Source: Spisula solida (Eukaryota; Mollusca; Bivalvia; Venerida; Mactridae). From it: 64,000 nucleotides of DNA. Shown here piece by piece: positions 11,615 to 24,900 of this stretch. A program made the translations under genes and the position numbers. The notes below the pieces were generated by a model. That model saw only the letters and a program-made list of their open reading frames with translations, made no database searches and was not told where the DNA came from. Where the stretch lies: the NCBI GenBank assembly GCA_947247005.1, contig OX365949.1, positions 9,744,001-9,808,000 on the forward strand, in the 5' to 3' direction. Position 1 is the first letter of the stretch. Every line of letters begins with the position of its first letter.

Positions 11615-12116
11615 ACGGAACTGTTTGCGCAATTTATCACACAACAATGTATTTAATATTGTTTTTAACCGTGCCAAGATATAATGCATTCTAAGGCGCG
11701 TTTGTTCTATTTGTTTCATACGAGTGATTTATGTCTATTTTAAACAATTCTAGGGTTGTATACGTCAAATAGATTCCTTCTGGTGAAACGTTATTAGATC
11801 ACTGACTAATCAATATTATTCAACACGGGGCAACTCGGACATCACTGACGTAATGTATCTTCGGCGTCGTCGATTAGATCCAAGCAGTTACATTGAATCA
11901 TTTCGACAAGAACATGTTTGTATCGTTTGTAAATCCAAAAAACATTTCGCCACATTTTGTGTTACGTTACGTTAGCAATGTTTCAGACGTCCCGATTTTG
12001 CATACATGTATTGAATACTATTAATTTTAATTTTCATGTATCATAAAGTACACGTAATAGAATACATTATGTACAATAAAATATTTATAAGTGTTGTATC
12101 TTGTTAGCTTGTTAAG

Positions 12117-13290
12117 ATAGCGCCCTCTGTGTTTGATGATCAGCCCTCTGACTTATGAGCCAACTAGCGACCTCTGTGTTTTGGTGATCAGCCCTCTGAC
12201 TTATGAGCCAACTAGCGCTCTCTGTGTTTAATGATCAGCCCTCTGACTTATGAGCCAACTAGCGCCCTCTGTGTTTTGATGATCACCCCTCTGACTAATG
12301 AGCCAACTAGCGCTCTCTGTGTTTAATGATCACCCCTCTGACTAATGAGCCAACTAGCGCCCTCTGTGTTTAATGATCACCCCACTGACTTATGAGCCAA
12401 CTAGCGCTCTCTGTGTTTTGATGATCAGCCCTCTGACTAATGAGCCAACTAGCGCTCTCTGTGTTTAATGATCACCCCTCTGACTTATGAGCCAACTAGC
12501 GCCCTCTGTGTTTTGATGATCAGCCCTCTGACTAATGAGCCAACTAGCGCTCTCTGTGTTTAATGATCACCCCTCTGACTTATGAGCCAACTAGCGCCCT
12601 CTGTGTTTTAATGATCACCCCACTGACTTATGAGCCAACTAGCGCCCTCTGTGTTTTGATGATCACCCCTCTGACTAATGAGCCAACTAGCACTCTCTGT
12701 GTTTTGATGATCAGCCCTCTGACTAATGAGCCAACTAGCGCCCTCTGTGTTTTGATGATCAGCCCTCTGACTAATGAGCCAACTAGCGCTCTCTGTGTTT
12801 AATGATCACCCCTCTGACTTATGAGCCAACTAGCGCCCTCTGTGTTTTGATGATCAGCCCTCTGACTAATGAGCCAACTAGCGCTCTCTGTGTTTAATGA
12901 TCACCCCTCTGACTAATGAGCCAACTAGCGCCCTCTGTGTTTAATGATCACCCCACTGACTTATGAGCCAACTAGCGCTCTCTGTGTTTTGATGATCAGC
13001 CCTCTGACTAATGAGCCAACTAGCGCTCTCTGTGTTTAATGATCACCCCTCTGACTTATGAGCCAACTAGCGCCCTCTGTGTTTTGATGATCAGCCCTCT
13101 GACTAATGAGCCAACTAGCGCTCTCTGTGTTTAATGATCACCCCTCTGACTTATGAGCCAACTAGCGCTCTCTGTGTTTAATGATCACCCCTCTGACTAA
13201 TGAGCCAACTAGCGCTCTCTGTGTTTAATGATCACCCCTCTGACTTATGAGCCAACTAGCGCCCTCTGTGTTTAATGATCAGCCCTCGTA
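12117..13290 (+). repeat. 47/48-bp satellite array, about 25 units
   Basis: The unit is (T)TGATGATCAGCCCTCTGACT then AATGAGCCAACTAGCGCTCTCTGTGTT, alternating with a TTAATGATCACCCC / CTTATGAGCC form, so dimers of about 95 bp are visible. A block starting at 12311 recurs nearly identically from 12882, 571 bp (12 units) later, showing an internal duplication. Local open frames are a by-product of the repeat. Confidence 0.95.
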
Positions 13291-13384
13291 TTCACTGGTC
13301 ACGACCGGTCATACCACTCTATTTTATTTGACAACACTGCTGATTGCCCTGCACATATGGAGAAGGTGGTGGTTCCTTGTGGAA

Positions 13385-15020
13385 GTATAAGCTAGTACTG
13401 GTTCGGATATGAGAAGTGCCTCACTTATATTTGAACATAGTTGAACATTCAATATTTTCATGCAAACTCGATATAAATTAAATATCTTTTTTGCACTATG
13501 TAGAGTTAGGTGCCAGGTAGAATATACACTCACTGTTTGGTTTGTTTATCGGATTGGAACCAAAAACAACTCTTTTGTAGAGGGTGTGGTGTTTGGCGTT
13601 TTGAAGGTCCACCCCTCCCATAGAAGCATAGTTTTCGTCACAAGAAGGGTATTTTCAATAGTTTGCCTCCTGTTGCTGTTATTAGTGAAATTACGTAAAC
13701 TATTAATGCCACATTATCTCTCCCAATACCTTTTTACCGATCATCCAGTACATAAACTATTACCAGGAATTAGGATATTTTTCACAATGACCAATAATTG
13801 ACGACAGAATGTTAAATGTATCTGTCGAAATAGTATGCCAAAAATCACATTAAAGTAAAAAACTAATTTTGCAAGAGTTGCGTCCCTTGAATTACAAATT
13901 GTTGATTTTTTGTTTACAATTCATTATATTGTAAACTAACAAACTAAAGGTAGTTTTTCGTTTTTGTCTATCTATCTTATTGTGTGTTCCACCTTTGGGA
14001 TTCACTGACTAAAGTGCTCAAAATCCGTGTCTCCTCAAATAGGTTACCAAGTTATTGTTTTTTTTAAAAAAAAATAACCGTTTAAGGCCTAATGTGGCTT
14101 TAAAAACGGCTAAAAGTGATGACGCCTTCCATAATCGTACCCATCGTATAAAGAATATTTAGGACACATCCAACAACCAAAGTAGTGACTTAAAGTGAGT
14201 ACCCGACGAGACTGTCGAGCTGTTCATTTGAAAAGTATGCATGTCAAACTCCGGAAAAATCGGTGTTCAACAGCTCAATACCACAAAAACAACACAAGGG
14301 AGACGAAATTTGTATATACTACATTAGAATGGTTATTGCAATGTCATCTCTGGAGAGCCATTGTTTTATCAAAGAGGAATATCATGTGAAAGCACAAACT
14401 GCTATTTGAGAATTTTTACGAGACTTCCGATAAGTTGACATTCGTTAAGCATCACATGTTAGCGACCGGTTGCATGTCATATTCATTTGGTTCAAAAACG
14501 TATTTGGGCAATATGTTTGCCATATCTCTATCCTGGAGACAATGCAAGGAGCATGGTGTTGTGGTCAAGAAGCTGCTTCAAAATATTCCACAAACCCACC
14601 ATTCGGTACCTTTAGAACGTGAATGGGAAGTAAATTTCGTCAGAATAGTAAATGCCGAAGTCTCACGATCCTGCACGCTTAGACTTTTAAATTTTGAGGA
14701 TATCGCAGCGTTGTTGTCGTTGATTACAGATGAGATATGCAAACTACATCGATCGGATTATTTGGTCAGAAAAAAAGCCAAACAAACAATGCCCCTGCAA
14801 AAGTGTTGATTTTGGTGCAAACTAAATTGCTAATTGATAAACAATTGGTGTACATGCAGCATGACACATGATTTTACTCGCTGGAATAGGCAGACATTTA
14901 GATTATATTTTGTCAGCATGAAAATATTGGATGTTAAAGACTGTTCACGTATAAGTGGGGGCACCTCTCGTTCAGTCCAGGAAAACAGGTTTAGTGAATC
15001 TGCCACCGAATGTAACTGAT
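13385..15020. mobile_element. element bounded by inverted copies of one sequence
   Basis: The left end (13385-13490) reads GAAGTGCCTCACTTATATTT GAAC...CAATATTTTCATGC. The reverse complement of 14890-14985 gives GAGGTGCCCCCACTTATACG TGAAC...CAATATTTTCATGC. The interior contains the blocks shared with 1640-2370 and a 124-codon open frame at 14435-14809 that I do not recognise. A non-autonomous DNA element or a rearranged repeat is possible. Confidence 0.5.
14435..14809 (+). CDS. unrecognised 124-codon open frame inside a repeat
   Basis: Encodes a soluble-looking, Cys-containing polypeptide (KHHMLATGCMSYSFGSKTYL at the start, ending KKAKQTMPLQKC). It lies inside the inverted-repeat element at 13385-15020. 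No motif, splice signals or partner copy supports it. It may be a chance frame or a remnant of a transposon protein. Confidence 0.15.
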   Translation: MTFVKHHMLATGCMSYSFGSKTYLGNMFAISLSWRQCKEHGVVVKKLLQNIPQTHHSVPLEREWEVNFVRIVNAEVSRSCTLRLLNFEDIAALLSLITDEICKLHRSDYLVRKKAKQTMPLQKC

Positions 15021-15344
15021 ACTTGTTGAGAAATAATAAACAAACTGTTTTGTGAACACATGTACATGTTTGATACGTTTGTAATGACTTCATAAAATAA
15101 AACAAACACATTTCAACTCCTATTTTTTATATTAAAACACACTACACACCATACACATGAACATGAAGTATATTGTCTCTAGCCGAAATTTGGATCTGAA
15201 GATTTTGACCTTGGTAAAGTTTGCATTAAGTCAAATCATATCTACTTATACGAGCAGAGAATGTCGTCATATTTGAGGAATATATAATTCAATACATGTA
15301 CAAAAATTGAAACAGAAGATTGAAACAAACAGATTAAAAATATA

Positions 15345-16090
15345 ACACGGTATTAATTCCGATACACCGCTTCTCAGTTCCGTCAGAGAATTGTTCTGTT
15401 TTCATATGGCTCTGACGGAACTGAAAACCGATGTAACGTTCTGAAGGAACTCAGGATACATGAAATTTAATTCCGTCAGAGCGTAACATTGGTGTTCAGT
15501 TCCGCCAGAGCCTTGTGAAAACAGAACGGGATTCATGCCGTGCTCAGTTCCGTCGCAGATTTTGTACTATGTTGATACTGTTATGACGAAATATCAGCAT
15601 ATAAAAGTTCAGATGAAACTGAATGTCGTGTATCATGAGTTTATACGTCCGAGCTTAAATACTGTTAAATCATTAATATTCGTGGGGGATTTCATTGATA
15701 ACCTCAAACACAAAATTAAATAACAAATAAAAAGCCAGGTTTACAGGGGATGCCATACTTGTCCTCAAGTTCAGTCAGGTATAAGCCTGTGTTTTTGGGA
15801 AGTTAACTTGCATATAGCATCATGTAACAAAAACAATTATTATAATGTATATGTTTGCTTTTTGAGTGAATTCAGATAATGTGTGTGACCTTGCCATTTT
15901 TTTATGAAATGCGAAATCCTTGAAATGGCGTCCCAATGAAGTGGTCTTTTTCACCAAAACCACGATTTTTTCACATTGAAATTAAATGATTTTACAATTA
16001 GTATGTTGGTTTTCACTTCTGTCATAGCAATATGAAACATGTTCAAACCTCTGACGGAATTGTGAAGCGATGTACCGTGATTGATATAAT
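15345..16090. mobile_element. non-autonomous TIR element with repeated TTCCGTCAGAG
   Basis: The left end GATACACCGCTTCTCAGTTC CGTCAGAG is mirrored by the complement of CTCTGACGGAATTGTGAAGC GATGTACCGTG at 16052-16082. The same TTCCGTCAGAG word recurs internally in both orientations near 15395-15425, 15470 and 15500-15550. No transposase. The roughly 0.74-kb length fits a MITE-like element. Confidence 0.65.
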
Positions 16091-18500
16091 ATCACAGCAA
16101 TAAATATTTACTACACACATGAAATAAAGTTTACTGTTCATCCTGTCACTTGCCGAATTGTCTACCACTAATCCCGGAGCATGGTAGGCTACACGTACCA
16201 GTAATTTAAGTTTGTCAAATGAGTTTGTCTTATCTTCAAGGCAGACTGTTGTTATTGTTCCTAAAAATAATGCTCAACTAATATTCACTTATGTTCTTAG
16301 GTGTATCCGTCTTAATATCTTACTTTACTCGATTTAAATGTTTTAAACGATACAAATGCTTTGTTTTGTTATTGTATTGTTTGTATACAAGTGTCATGTC
16401 TAAATAAACGGACTATATATAGTGAGAATTAGTTTGTATTGCGCGAGATTGTATACATGAGGACCACAAAAACTATAGGTATATATTTAACTTGGGCAAT
16501 CCAAATACGGACCGTCTCCTGAAAAGAGGAGACATGCCTTCATGTTGGGTATCTATCACAACTATGAAAGTCAATGAGTTTATCAAGTATACATATATTA
16601 GTCGTTAGTCAAAGGTCAAACATATGCATAACCTAGATATGTACGTGTCCATATGGTGTATCTTATTGTTTTAACATACAATTTGTTACAAAATCTAAAT
16701 ATCACTTAAAGGTGCTACCTCACGTATTGGTGTACTGCAAAAATAAAATAAAATTGTCAAGTATTCTTGTAATTTTGATATAGTTGCCTGTATATGTCAT
16801 AAACAACCACCCTGATATAAAAATAACTAGCAAAACATTGACATTTTGTAGTTATTTAGTATTTTTATATCCAAAATTCTATAGGGACTAATACCCTATA
16901 GAATTAACACTACTATCACTTAAATTGACTGAAATGTGTTGCATTCGATGAAAACGCATTACAAAACGAACTGAATACCTCACTGGTGTTTACGCTGTAG
17001 TAAATTGATGTTACAGTTTGATCACGTGTGAATTACATAATTCACAAAGCATATTGGGAGGAAACTTTGCGCTATTTTTTAAAGGTAAAATACCGAGTGC
17101 GAGATATCAAGAGTGGTTAAAATTGCTTATTTGCCATAAACCATTAATAAAGCTACCGTCAGCGGCTTTCTGTTACATAAATACTTGTTTAGGTAGGAAA
17201 AGTACGTCTTACAAAAATTTTACCCTGATCTGTGAGGCAGTATCTTTAAGCCCAAATTCTGAAAATAATATACATAAGCTCCCTCTTGTTGGACTATTTA
17301 GTTGTCCATTCCATTCTTGAATAGGTACGTCATTAAGTCTTTATTTCAAAATTTGCGTAAAAGAGTTAAGATTATTTGCCCCTTGGTACAACCAACCTCA
17401 TTTACCCCCATTTTTTCTAATAATTGTTTAAACTTTAGGTGGCCAATTGATTTTGTTCGTAATAATTCATTGCCATTTAATCACATACCAATTAATGTGG
17501 TTATGTTTTACTTTTATTGCCTGCAATCACCTACTCCACACAATATATCAGGATTTGCCAGCATGATATTATAGTGAAATAAAACAGAAACTGGTCTGCA
17601 AAACTAACGCATTTTTATACCGAACTTCAAAACGTAGAATAAAATAATTACGTCTGGTTAGCAGAACAGCAAATGACTGAAGTAAGTACATTCCAAACAA
17701 AACATCATGCCCGTTGATTTGATCTGGCATACAAGTATACTCTAAGTAAATTATGCATGCAAAGATTGTATCAAAAATTGTTTTGAAAATACAATATTTT
17801 TAATATGTAATTATAGGATCTATGATGAGAAGTCTTTGGAGATCAACATTTGTTAAGCGAGTGTAGAAAACATAGGTTATTAAGCGAGACTTTTATTTAT
17901 GTGATGATATACGTTTTATCATATTATCCATTGAAAAAGGTACAGCTCTACTCAAAATGGTACAGTCCGTCAACGGGTGAGGTAAACGTGCAGAGTTTGG
18001 TCTCGTCTGTTGTTTATATAATTCTACTAATTTGTATTATTTTATTTTCGTCTCATTTATGTACATACATATAACAAACATATTTAACGTAACAGGTAAA
18101 ACTAAGTACACAACCATTCAATCTTGAATTATAGGAGACGTATAATAATCATATAATAATCTAATTATCATAATTCCATATCTAGTTCTCCAAAAATTAC
18201 GATTACATTAGTAATGAACAATATTCACATATGTAAAACTAAGAGACTGTCGTTAATGCGTTGTATTAAAAAACTGCTAAATTAATTATTATTTAAGAAA
18301 CTGATATTTGTAAGTGGGGCACTAATGCGCTAATAAAAAACATTTTAATAAATCATTTATCACCCCGGTCAGACCGTAGATGAACTGATTAACAACAGTC
18401 TCTTAGATGTCACTAAAACTACAAGAATAAAAAAAGATACAAATACATTATTTACACAGATAAAATTGTCTTTTTTGCAAAATCATAAAGCAGGTTTTGG
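16090..18500. other. no gene recognised
   Basis: AT-rich DNA. Open frames at 17018-17320 and 17302-17574 (plus) have no recognisable motif. A short GAGAAGTCTTTGGAGATCAA CATTTGTTAAGC at 17825 resembles part of the 2.3/14.4-kb dispersed repeat. A segment starting AAAGGTGCTACCTCACGTAT at 16709 looks like a repeat terminus. Confidence 0.4.
16875..16905. repeat. perfect 12-bp hairpin
   Basis: AATTCTATAGGG and CCCTATAGAATT are separated by 7 bases. Short; no function can be assigned. Confidence 0.6.
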
Positions 18501-18510
18501 CACAAATTCT

Positions 18511-18715
18511 TTAAACACTCTTCTCTGTAAGAAGAACCCTTAGTTTATTACTTTCATTAAGAGAATAAAATTCTGGATAAATAGTAGCAACCTGTTCAAA
18601 CAGGACATTTCTTAAATCAGTGTACAAATTACAATTTAAAAGAACATGTGCTTCATCTTCTAAAACTTGACAGTACTGACTAACGCCATTACATATATGA
18701 ATAAAAATTGTGTTT
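18511..18715 (-). pseudogene. LINE 3' fragment (C-terminal CCHC region)
   Basis: The minus-strand frame reads QYCQVLEDEAHVLLNC then NLYTDLRNVLFEQVATIYPE and ends in TAA at 18511-18513. The C..C...EDEAH-LL-C-LY--LR pattern is typical of the C-terminus of non-LTR retrotransposon polyproteins. Only about 60 codons remain. It lies just downstream of the last exon of the secreted-protein gene, on the same strand. Confidence 0.7.
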
Positions 18716-18800
18716 ATATTTTGTGCACTTGCTGTTACAATGTTATATGTGCTAAAAATGCAAGGTTATATTTTGTTCTGTTCTATAAATATACGTTGCC

Positions 18801-18987
18801 CTAATTTGTGAAAACCATCGCATACATGGCTGCAGACACCAGCAGGAGAAATGACATCGTTGCGGCATTGGCGGCATTACAGTTGAATTCGAACTCGTCT
18901 TGTGTCTGGAACGTAACACTGACTTTGAAGATGTTTTTAGCTGTGTCAGTGCAGTTCATGTATTGATCCGCCAGACAATTTTCCCGC
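18801..18987 (-). CDS. GPI-type protein exon 7 (last)
   Basis: The acceptor AAACTTATTTCAG is read on the minus strand; one base completes an Ala codon. Encodes RENCLADQYMNCTDTAKNIF...DEFEFNCNAANAATMSFLLL and the hydrophobic tail, then TAG. An apparently longer frame upstream (to 19028) is intron. Confidence 0.85.
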
Positions 18988-21900
18988 CTGAAATAAGTTT
19001 TATTTTCATCAAGGTATATAGTATGCATTCAACAACAACATAGCAATAAACGAACAAACTAATCAATCTACCAATCCCCATCAACCACAAATTTATAAAA
19101 ACAAAAATATACAATATAAAATATTTCAGGTAAGCTGTCTGGCAATGCACATTCCTCCAGCATTCAGTGATCTATGTTGCGCATGATGGCCGCCTAACAT
19201 GTTAACACATCTCACAGATGCGCCCACTTACCATATAACCATGCTAAGTCCCATACCGTTTAAAAGTAGAGGAGTTTGAAGATTAATCTCACAAGGGGCA
19301 TACATTTTCATGACGACTTATATATTATACATGTATGATATTCCTATGGCGTTTGATGATTGGAGCTAAGCACGGCCTAAACGGACGGACGGATGTTCTC
19401 ACTGACTGAATAGAATCTAAATATAGCCTATTTTTCCACACCCAATAACTACAAGTGGGTGAGTACGGACATTCTAACGAAACGGTTTACGAGACTTGTT
19501 CTACGGAATGAACACACGGAATGTACGTTCGGTAGTAAGTCACATAAAATGGATATAAACCAAAATACTAATATTTTAGGCGTATATGATGTATAGCCAC
19601 ATAAAACGGATGTGTAAGCATGGATGAACGTACGGACAGGGGGGTCGCAAAAACTGACCTGGGTTAGTAACAGGTTAGTGGATTTCTGAATTATTTAAGA
19701 CCAAATGATCAAGTGGATTTGTGTTCTATTTTGATAAATCATCTTTCTACCGAACAGCAACAAGATATTTTTCTCTGTTTCTTTGTTAAAATGTGTGTAC
19801 CATGTTATCAAGGTAGCGTTATTTCTCTTAATATGTATATGAGATATGAGGCAAACAAAAACAAAACAAGAAATGAAATGCTTCAGTATCCTCTGGTGAC
19901 ACTGACGGCCACATACTAGGGGTAAAATAGGTTCGAGTAGTGGCAACTATAGTAAGCTAGTGGCAACAATTAACGTTTTAAGCACGGTCTCGGGGGGGGG
20001 GTCTTGGCATCTAACCTGGACGTAGAGAAATTGTGAAAGCTTTCAGGCTAACTATATAATCAAGAATTCAAATTAAGATTATAACTACGGTGAGCTGCGG
20101 ACAACTACGTCTCACAATCACAGACGTTCTTTTCTGCTGGAGTTACGTGATGGGCTCTTTCGAGATAGCATTTAGTATAATACTTACGCACATGCTGTTG
20201 AAGCATCGTCAATGCATGCCTTAAAGTCTGTTTCTGTCTGTTCGGCCATAACGCAGTCGAAATTAGCTACAAAGACAATTTGGACGGCATTATTACGAAA
20301 TAATAATACTTAAACAATGGCAAAAACAATTATAATACTATTATAATATATCATTGCAAATACACTGTTTGGTTAACGTAACCTTCTGAATCTATCATAG
20401 TCAAGCCCCATAAAATCAAGCACATTCATTGTATATATCTAGTTCAAGATCTACAATGACATGGGTTAACATTAGGGTTAACATAAAGTTCATTTTATTA
20501 GTACCATGATCTGTATTTATTGCGCATTGTTTTAACAGCAATGCTGATAGTTTATATAATATTTGTTTGATACATGCCCACCTAATTATATGATACTACT
20601 TTAAAAGATGTATTGACAAAGAGTGCATTTTGTTCAATTCATTAAATTTAATTATACAAATATTAAAATTATCGAGTACCGTTAGATTACTGCGATTACG
20701 TAGGTTGACCGAATACCAATATAATTTTTATAGGTTATCAGTATCATCTACTGATAAAGCATGTATCGACCCCCTCACTTCACGTCTCATTACATTTACA
20801 TTTACGGTATCTAATTCGGCAGTCATTCCGTCTAAAGTTGATATTACATATGTAAGACAGATCAACACGATATTATAGTTTGTGGATCAACCGCTGGGAT
20901 AATTCGGACATATTAGGCGTTATCAACTAAATTGAATCCTTTGTTAGAGTCGGTATAACAACATGTTTATATGTATGTATCTAACCTTGGATTTGCTTTT
21001 ATGTGGAATAATTTAAATGTTACTCCTTTGCAAATTAACTATGTTATACAACGCATTATTGATCAGTATGTACAAGGTTGGTTTGATGAACTAAATGTTT
21101 TATCTAAATTAGATGTCTATAAAAGCTTTAAGGTTGATTTTGTACAAGAAAAATATCTTAATTGTATTTTAATTGATTCGCATAGAATAGCATTAAGTAG
21201 ACTACAATGTTCAGCGCATAAACTCGCAATCGAAGAAGGCAGAATAAGAAATATTGACAAAAATATGAGATTATGCAAATTTTGTAGAATGCAGCAAATA
21301 GAAACTGAGTATCATTTCCTGTTAATATGTTCTTTTTATAAAGAAATTAGAGAAAAATTCATCAAGCGTTATTATCACACTTGGCCAACTTTAAATAAAT
21401 TCCATAATTTAATGAATTCACAAAACATTACAACCATAAAGAAATTAGCAACATATGTTTATTCAGCTACCAAAATGAGGAATACATATTTATCCCAACT
21501 TGACTAAATTTATATTTTCATACAAAATTGTTTCTACTTTATTAATGTATTATTGTATCAATGTTGATACTAGTATATGTATAATTGTCTTATAAGTACC
21601 ATGTATATTTGTCATTTTCACTTACTTACATCTATATATAACTTATACTTTTCTACCGCCAATTTTGATTTGTATATATGTTTACTTGGCGATGAACTTT
21701 GTTGCTTATGCCAATAAATAATTTGACTTGACTTGACTTGATATTTTGAGGCATTTTTTAATAAGCGCATAATTGCCTATTAACCAATTACATTAGCGAC
21801 AACCTCTTAGTCTTATTTATGTTATATCTGATATTTAAATTATAAAAAAAGTAAAAAGTCGGATAGGGAAGGTAGTACTCAACTTAACCAGCCAATCATA

Positions 21901-24900
21901 GAAAACATAAAATCATCACATACCACAATTACAAGGCACAATGTCCAACACATAACCGAACGAGAAAATGAACTGCCAAAGTCCCAGATGTCAAACTTGA
22001 AGCTGAATTCCCTAGCTGAATTACGCTAATCGCTGGGGTTACGAGTTTAATTTTGACAAATGCAAACTGATGATATTTGGGGAAAAAAACAAAAACATAA
22101 ATACATCTGTTAAATTTTATGACTCTCAAATAACAGTGAACTCAACAGTTCACGTTGGTATTGTACTTAATACACCCCTCACGTGTACAGATACAATTGA
22201 TGCCCGGATAAGAAAAGCCAGATCGTCACTTTTCTCAATCTCATCCCTGGAACAAAACATAGGTGACATCAATCCTCTTGTGATGGCGTCACTTGTTCGT
22301 AGTGTGGTAATTCCAACTGCGCTGAATGGCGTAGAATTATGGTACAATATTTCAACCAATGATCTACTAAAGCTTGAAAAACTTTTAAGGCTTGCCGCTA
22401 AAAAGTTTCAACATTTCTTCAAAAATTATGTACAATGCCATCCGAAAATCTATGTCGGAAAATATTTTGCTATAGACTCCAACGGTTCATACTGAATGGA
22501 ATTAAAAACCAGCGCGGTTTCATTCCCGATATTTTCAAGTTACTTGCTAAATACAAATTGTTGAACTATATTCAGCAATATTTATCAGACACATCGTATC
22601 CAGGACTAAATTCATGGGAAATAATTTTAAATAAATCTGTACATGAACTTCAATTGCGAATTTGGCAGGATAGAGTGCATAATGACGATGAATTTCGAAG
22701 ATTCAGACTTATTCATGAATCAGTTTCACCTTCTATTATATGGTCGTCAGCAAATACCCGCTCTAAAATAATGCACGCTTTCACGGCAGTTCGGATGCTG
22801 ACATATAGAGAATTTCAAAATAAGGCAACATGTAAATACTGCAAAACAGAAACTGTCGACATAAACTTACATCTCCTGGCACAATGTCTATATACTCGCC
22901 GTAAAAAAGTTGCATTCATACAGAGCATAACACACATCTGCGGAGAAAATATACAGTCAGCAGATCAGATGCAAATTCACCCTATTTCTGTATGATACGC
23001 CTGATTATCGGTTATGCATTCATCTCTGCATGAGATAATGTTTTATTGCATTAATACCAGTGATATTACTGATAATTCACATGATGTTCATTAATGTTAA
23101 TTAATGCTGATTATGCACTGATTATCTAAACAGGGTCATAATTAGCATAGAAATGGTTTAATTATTTCAATTAAAATTTAAGAATTTGTTGCTGTTTTCA
23201 GAAACAGCTGATTATAACGAAAAAAATGCCGTTTCTTCGACAAAAATCGGATAACCCTGCATGTTTTATGGTTAACTCACCGTATGTGTTTAACTGTCAA
23301 TATTATAACATCAACTTTTGTCAACAAAGGTTGAGCATATCATTTGAACTTGAAGTGGCATATGTACTGGTCTTTACATGAATACCATCGCTCAACTTGG
23401 CCAGCTAAATCCGAATTTTACCTTACGCCTGCAAATATAGTCCCCCCTATACCATGCCATAGCAATCCAATAATACAATATTTACAAGATATATATATAT
23501 ATATATATATATATATCAAGACAATCATTATTATTTCTTGAAATCGAATTATATGGGACATGGCCTGTTTACTCAGCTGTCGAATGATCGTGCGCGTTGG
23601 CGAACAGCATACTAGTAGTTCCCTCTTTAACTGGCGTTAATGCCATTTTTGGGCAATCTAATTATCAGTGCTCTGAATTTTTGAAAGTAAAAATAATTGT
23701 CACTTTTCAGAAGTCATACTATACTCATAATTTGTGTTCTGGATAAGTTGTATGCGTTGATACGTACTGATTGATACTAGCTTTCTCCCGGCATGTCTCC
23801 CACTGTGGAGATCAGTTATCATTCATGGTAACGCATTTATAATAATGTTAGTGTCACTTTATATATACGGATTTAATACTGTGCCCTTTTCGATTAGATA
23901 AGATCAATTTATTAACGTGTCACTCTTACAAATATACATATGAAATGATAAAAATGTAAAACATGCACAAAACCAGTCAATTTGAGTTATGAGAGACAAT
24001 ATGAACGGCATAAAAATACAACTATACATACATAAAACCAATAAAGAAAAATAATTAGTATCCTTAAGGTGGAACCACACTATAAAAAAAGTTCCTAACC
24101 CATATACAAATTTGGTATCATAGTAAACTTTGATTTATTCCCAATTCAATGTCGCGTCTTATATCTCCGTGCGCGATACCATGACGTTACTATGACGTCA
24201 TGTGGTTACCATGGAAAACGCGTTTTGACGTCGTTCCGCGGAACGCAATGGAGTCAAGAAATAGCCCATACAGGGCTTTATTATTACACGTCAGGTAAGC
24301 AGTGGGTACCATTCGACGCATTATGTAATTTCGAATCCGGGCAGGTAACAATATATATAATTAATCCAATAGCGTGCTAACAAAGCGAACAAAACGTCGA
24401 GTCTGGAATTTTTGAGATTTTAAAAAATTATGACGTTTCGACAAATTGCAAAAATTCCACCCGTCAAAAAATGTTTAAATTTTATTATGTTAATATGTTG
24501 CATACCTGTAACAAAATATCAAATTCATAGAAAAATTGACCTCGCGAAACTCGATCAATATAGTTTTAAAGTTGTATAGTGTGAACAGAAATTACGTCAT
24601 TTTTCACTTTGACAACGTTACATAGCGTCAATTATTTTTTCTGAGCTGCCGTCCACTGAGGGCAATATGTAAGAGAAGTTAGTCAAGGCTATCGAGAAAA
24701 TATATAGTGAATTGATTATTCGACACTAATTCGTTACCCTAAAGTATGATCCAAAAAAGGAACATAATTGTATCGCGCGTGTTACTCAATATAAATATCC
24801 AATTTTTCTTTCGCCATTCTTTCTGACGATATTCGTTAATCTTTGATAAATAACATTATATTGTTTATGGTTTAATAGAGACAATGCCAAGGGGCACCCG

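Noticed and set aside
12563..12802. Open frame of MITPLTYEPTSALCVL repeats
   Set aside because: By-product of the 47/48-bp satellite; it exists only where several 48-bp units follow one another.
17018..17574. Two overlapping plus-strand frames as a possible gene
   Set aside because: No recognisable domain, no consistent splice signals; composition looks like AT-rich non-coding DNA.
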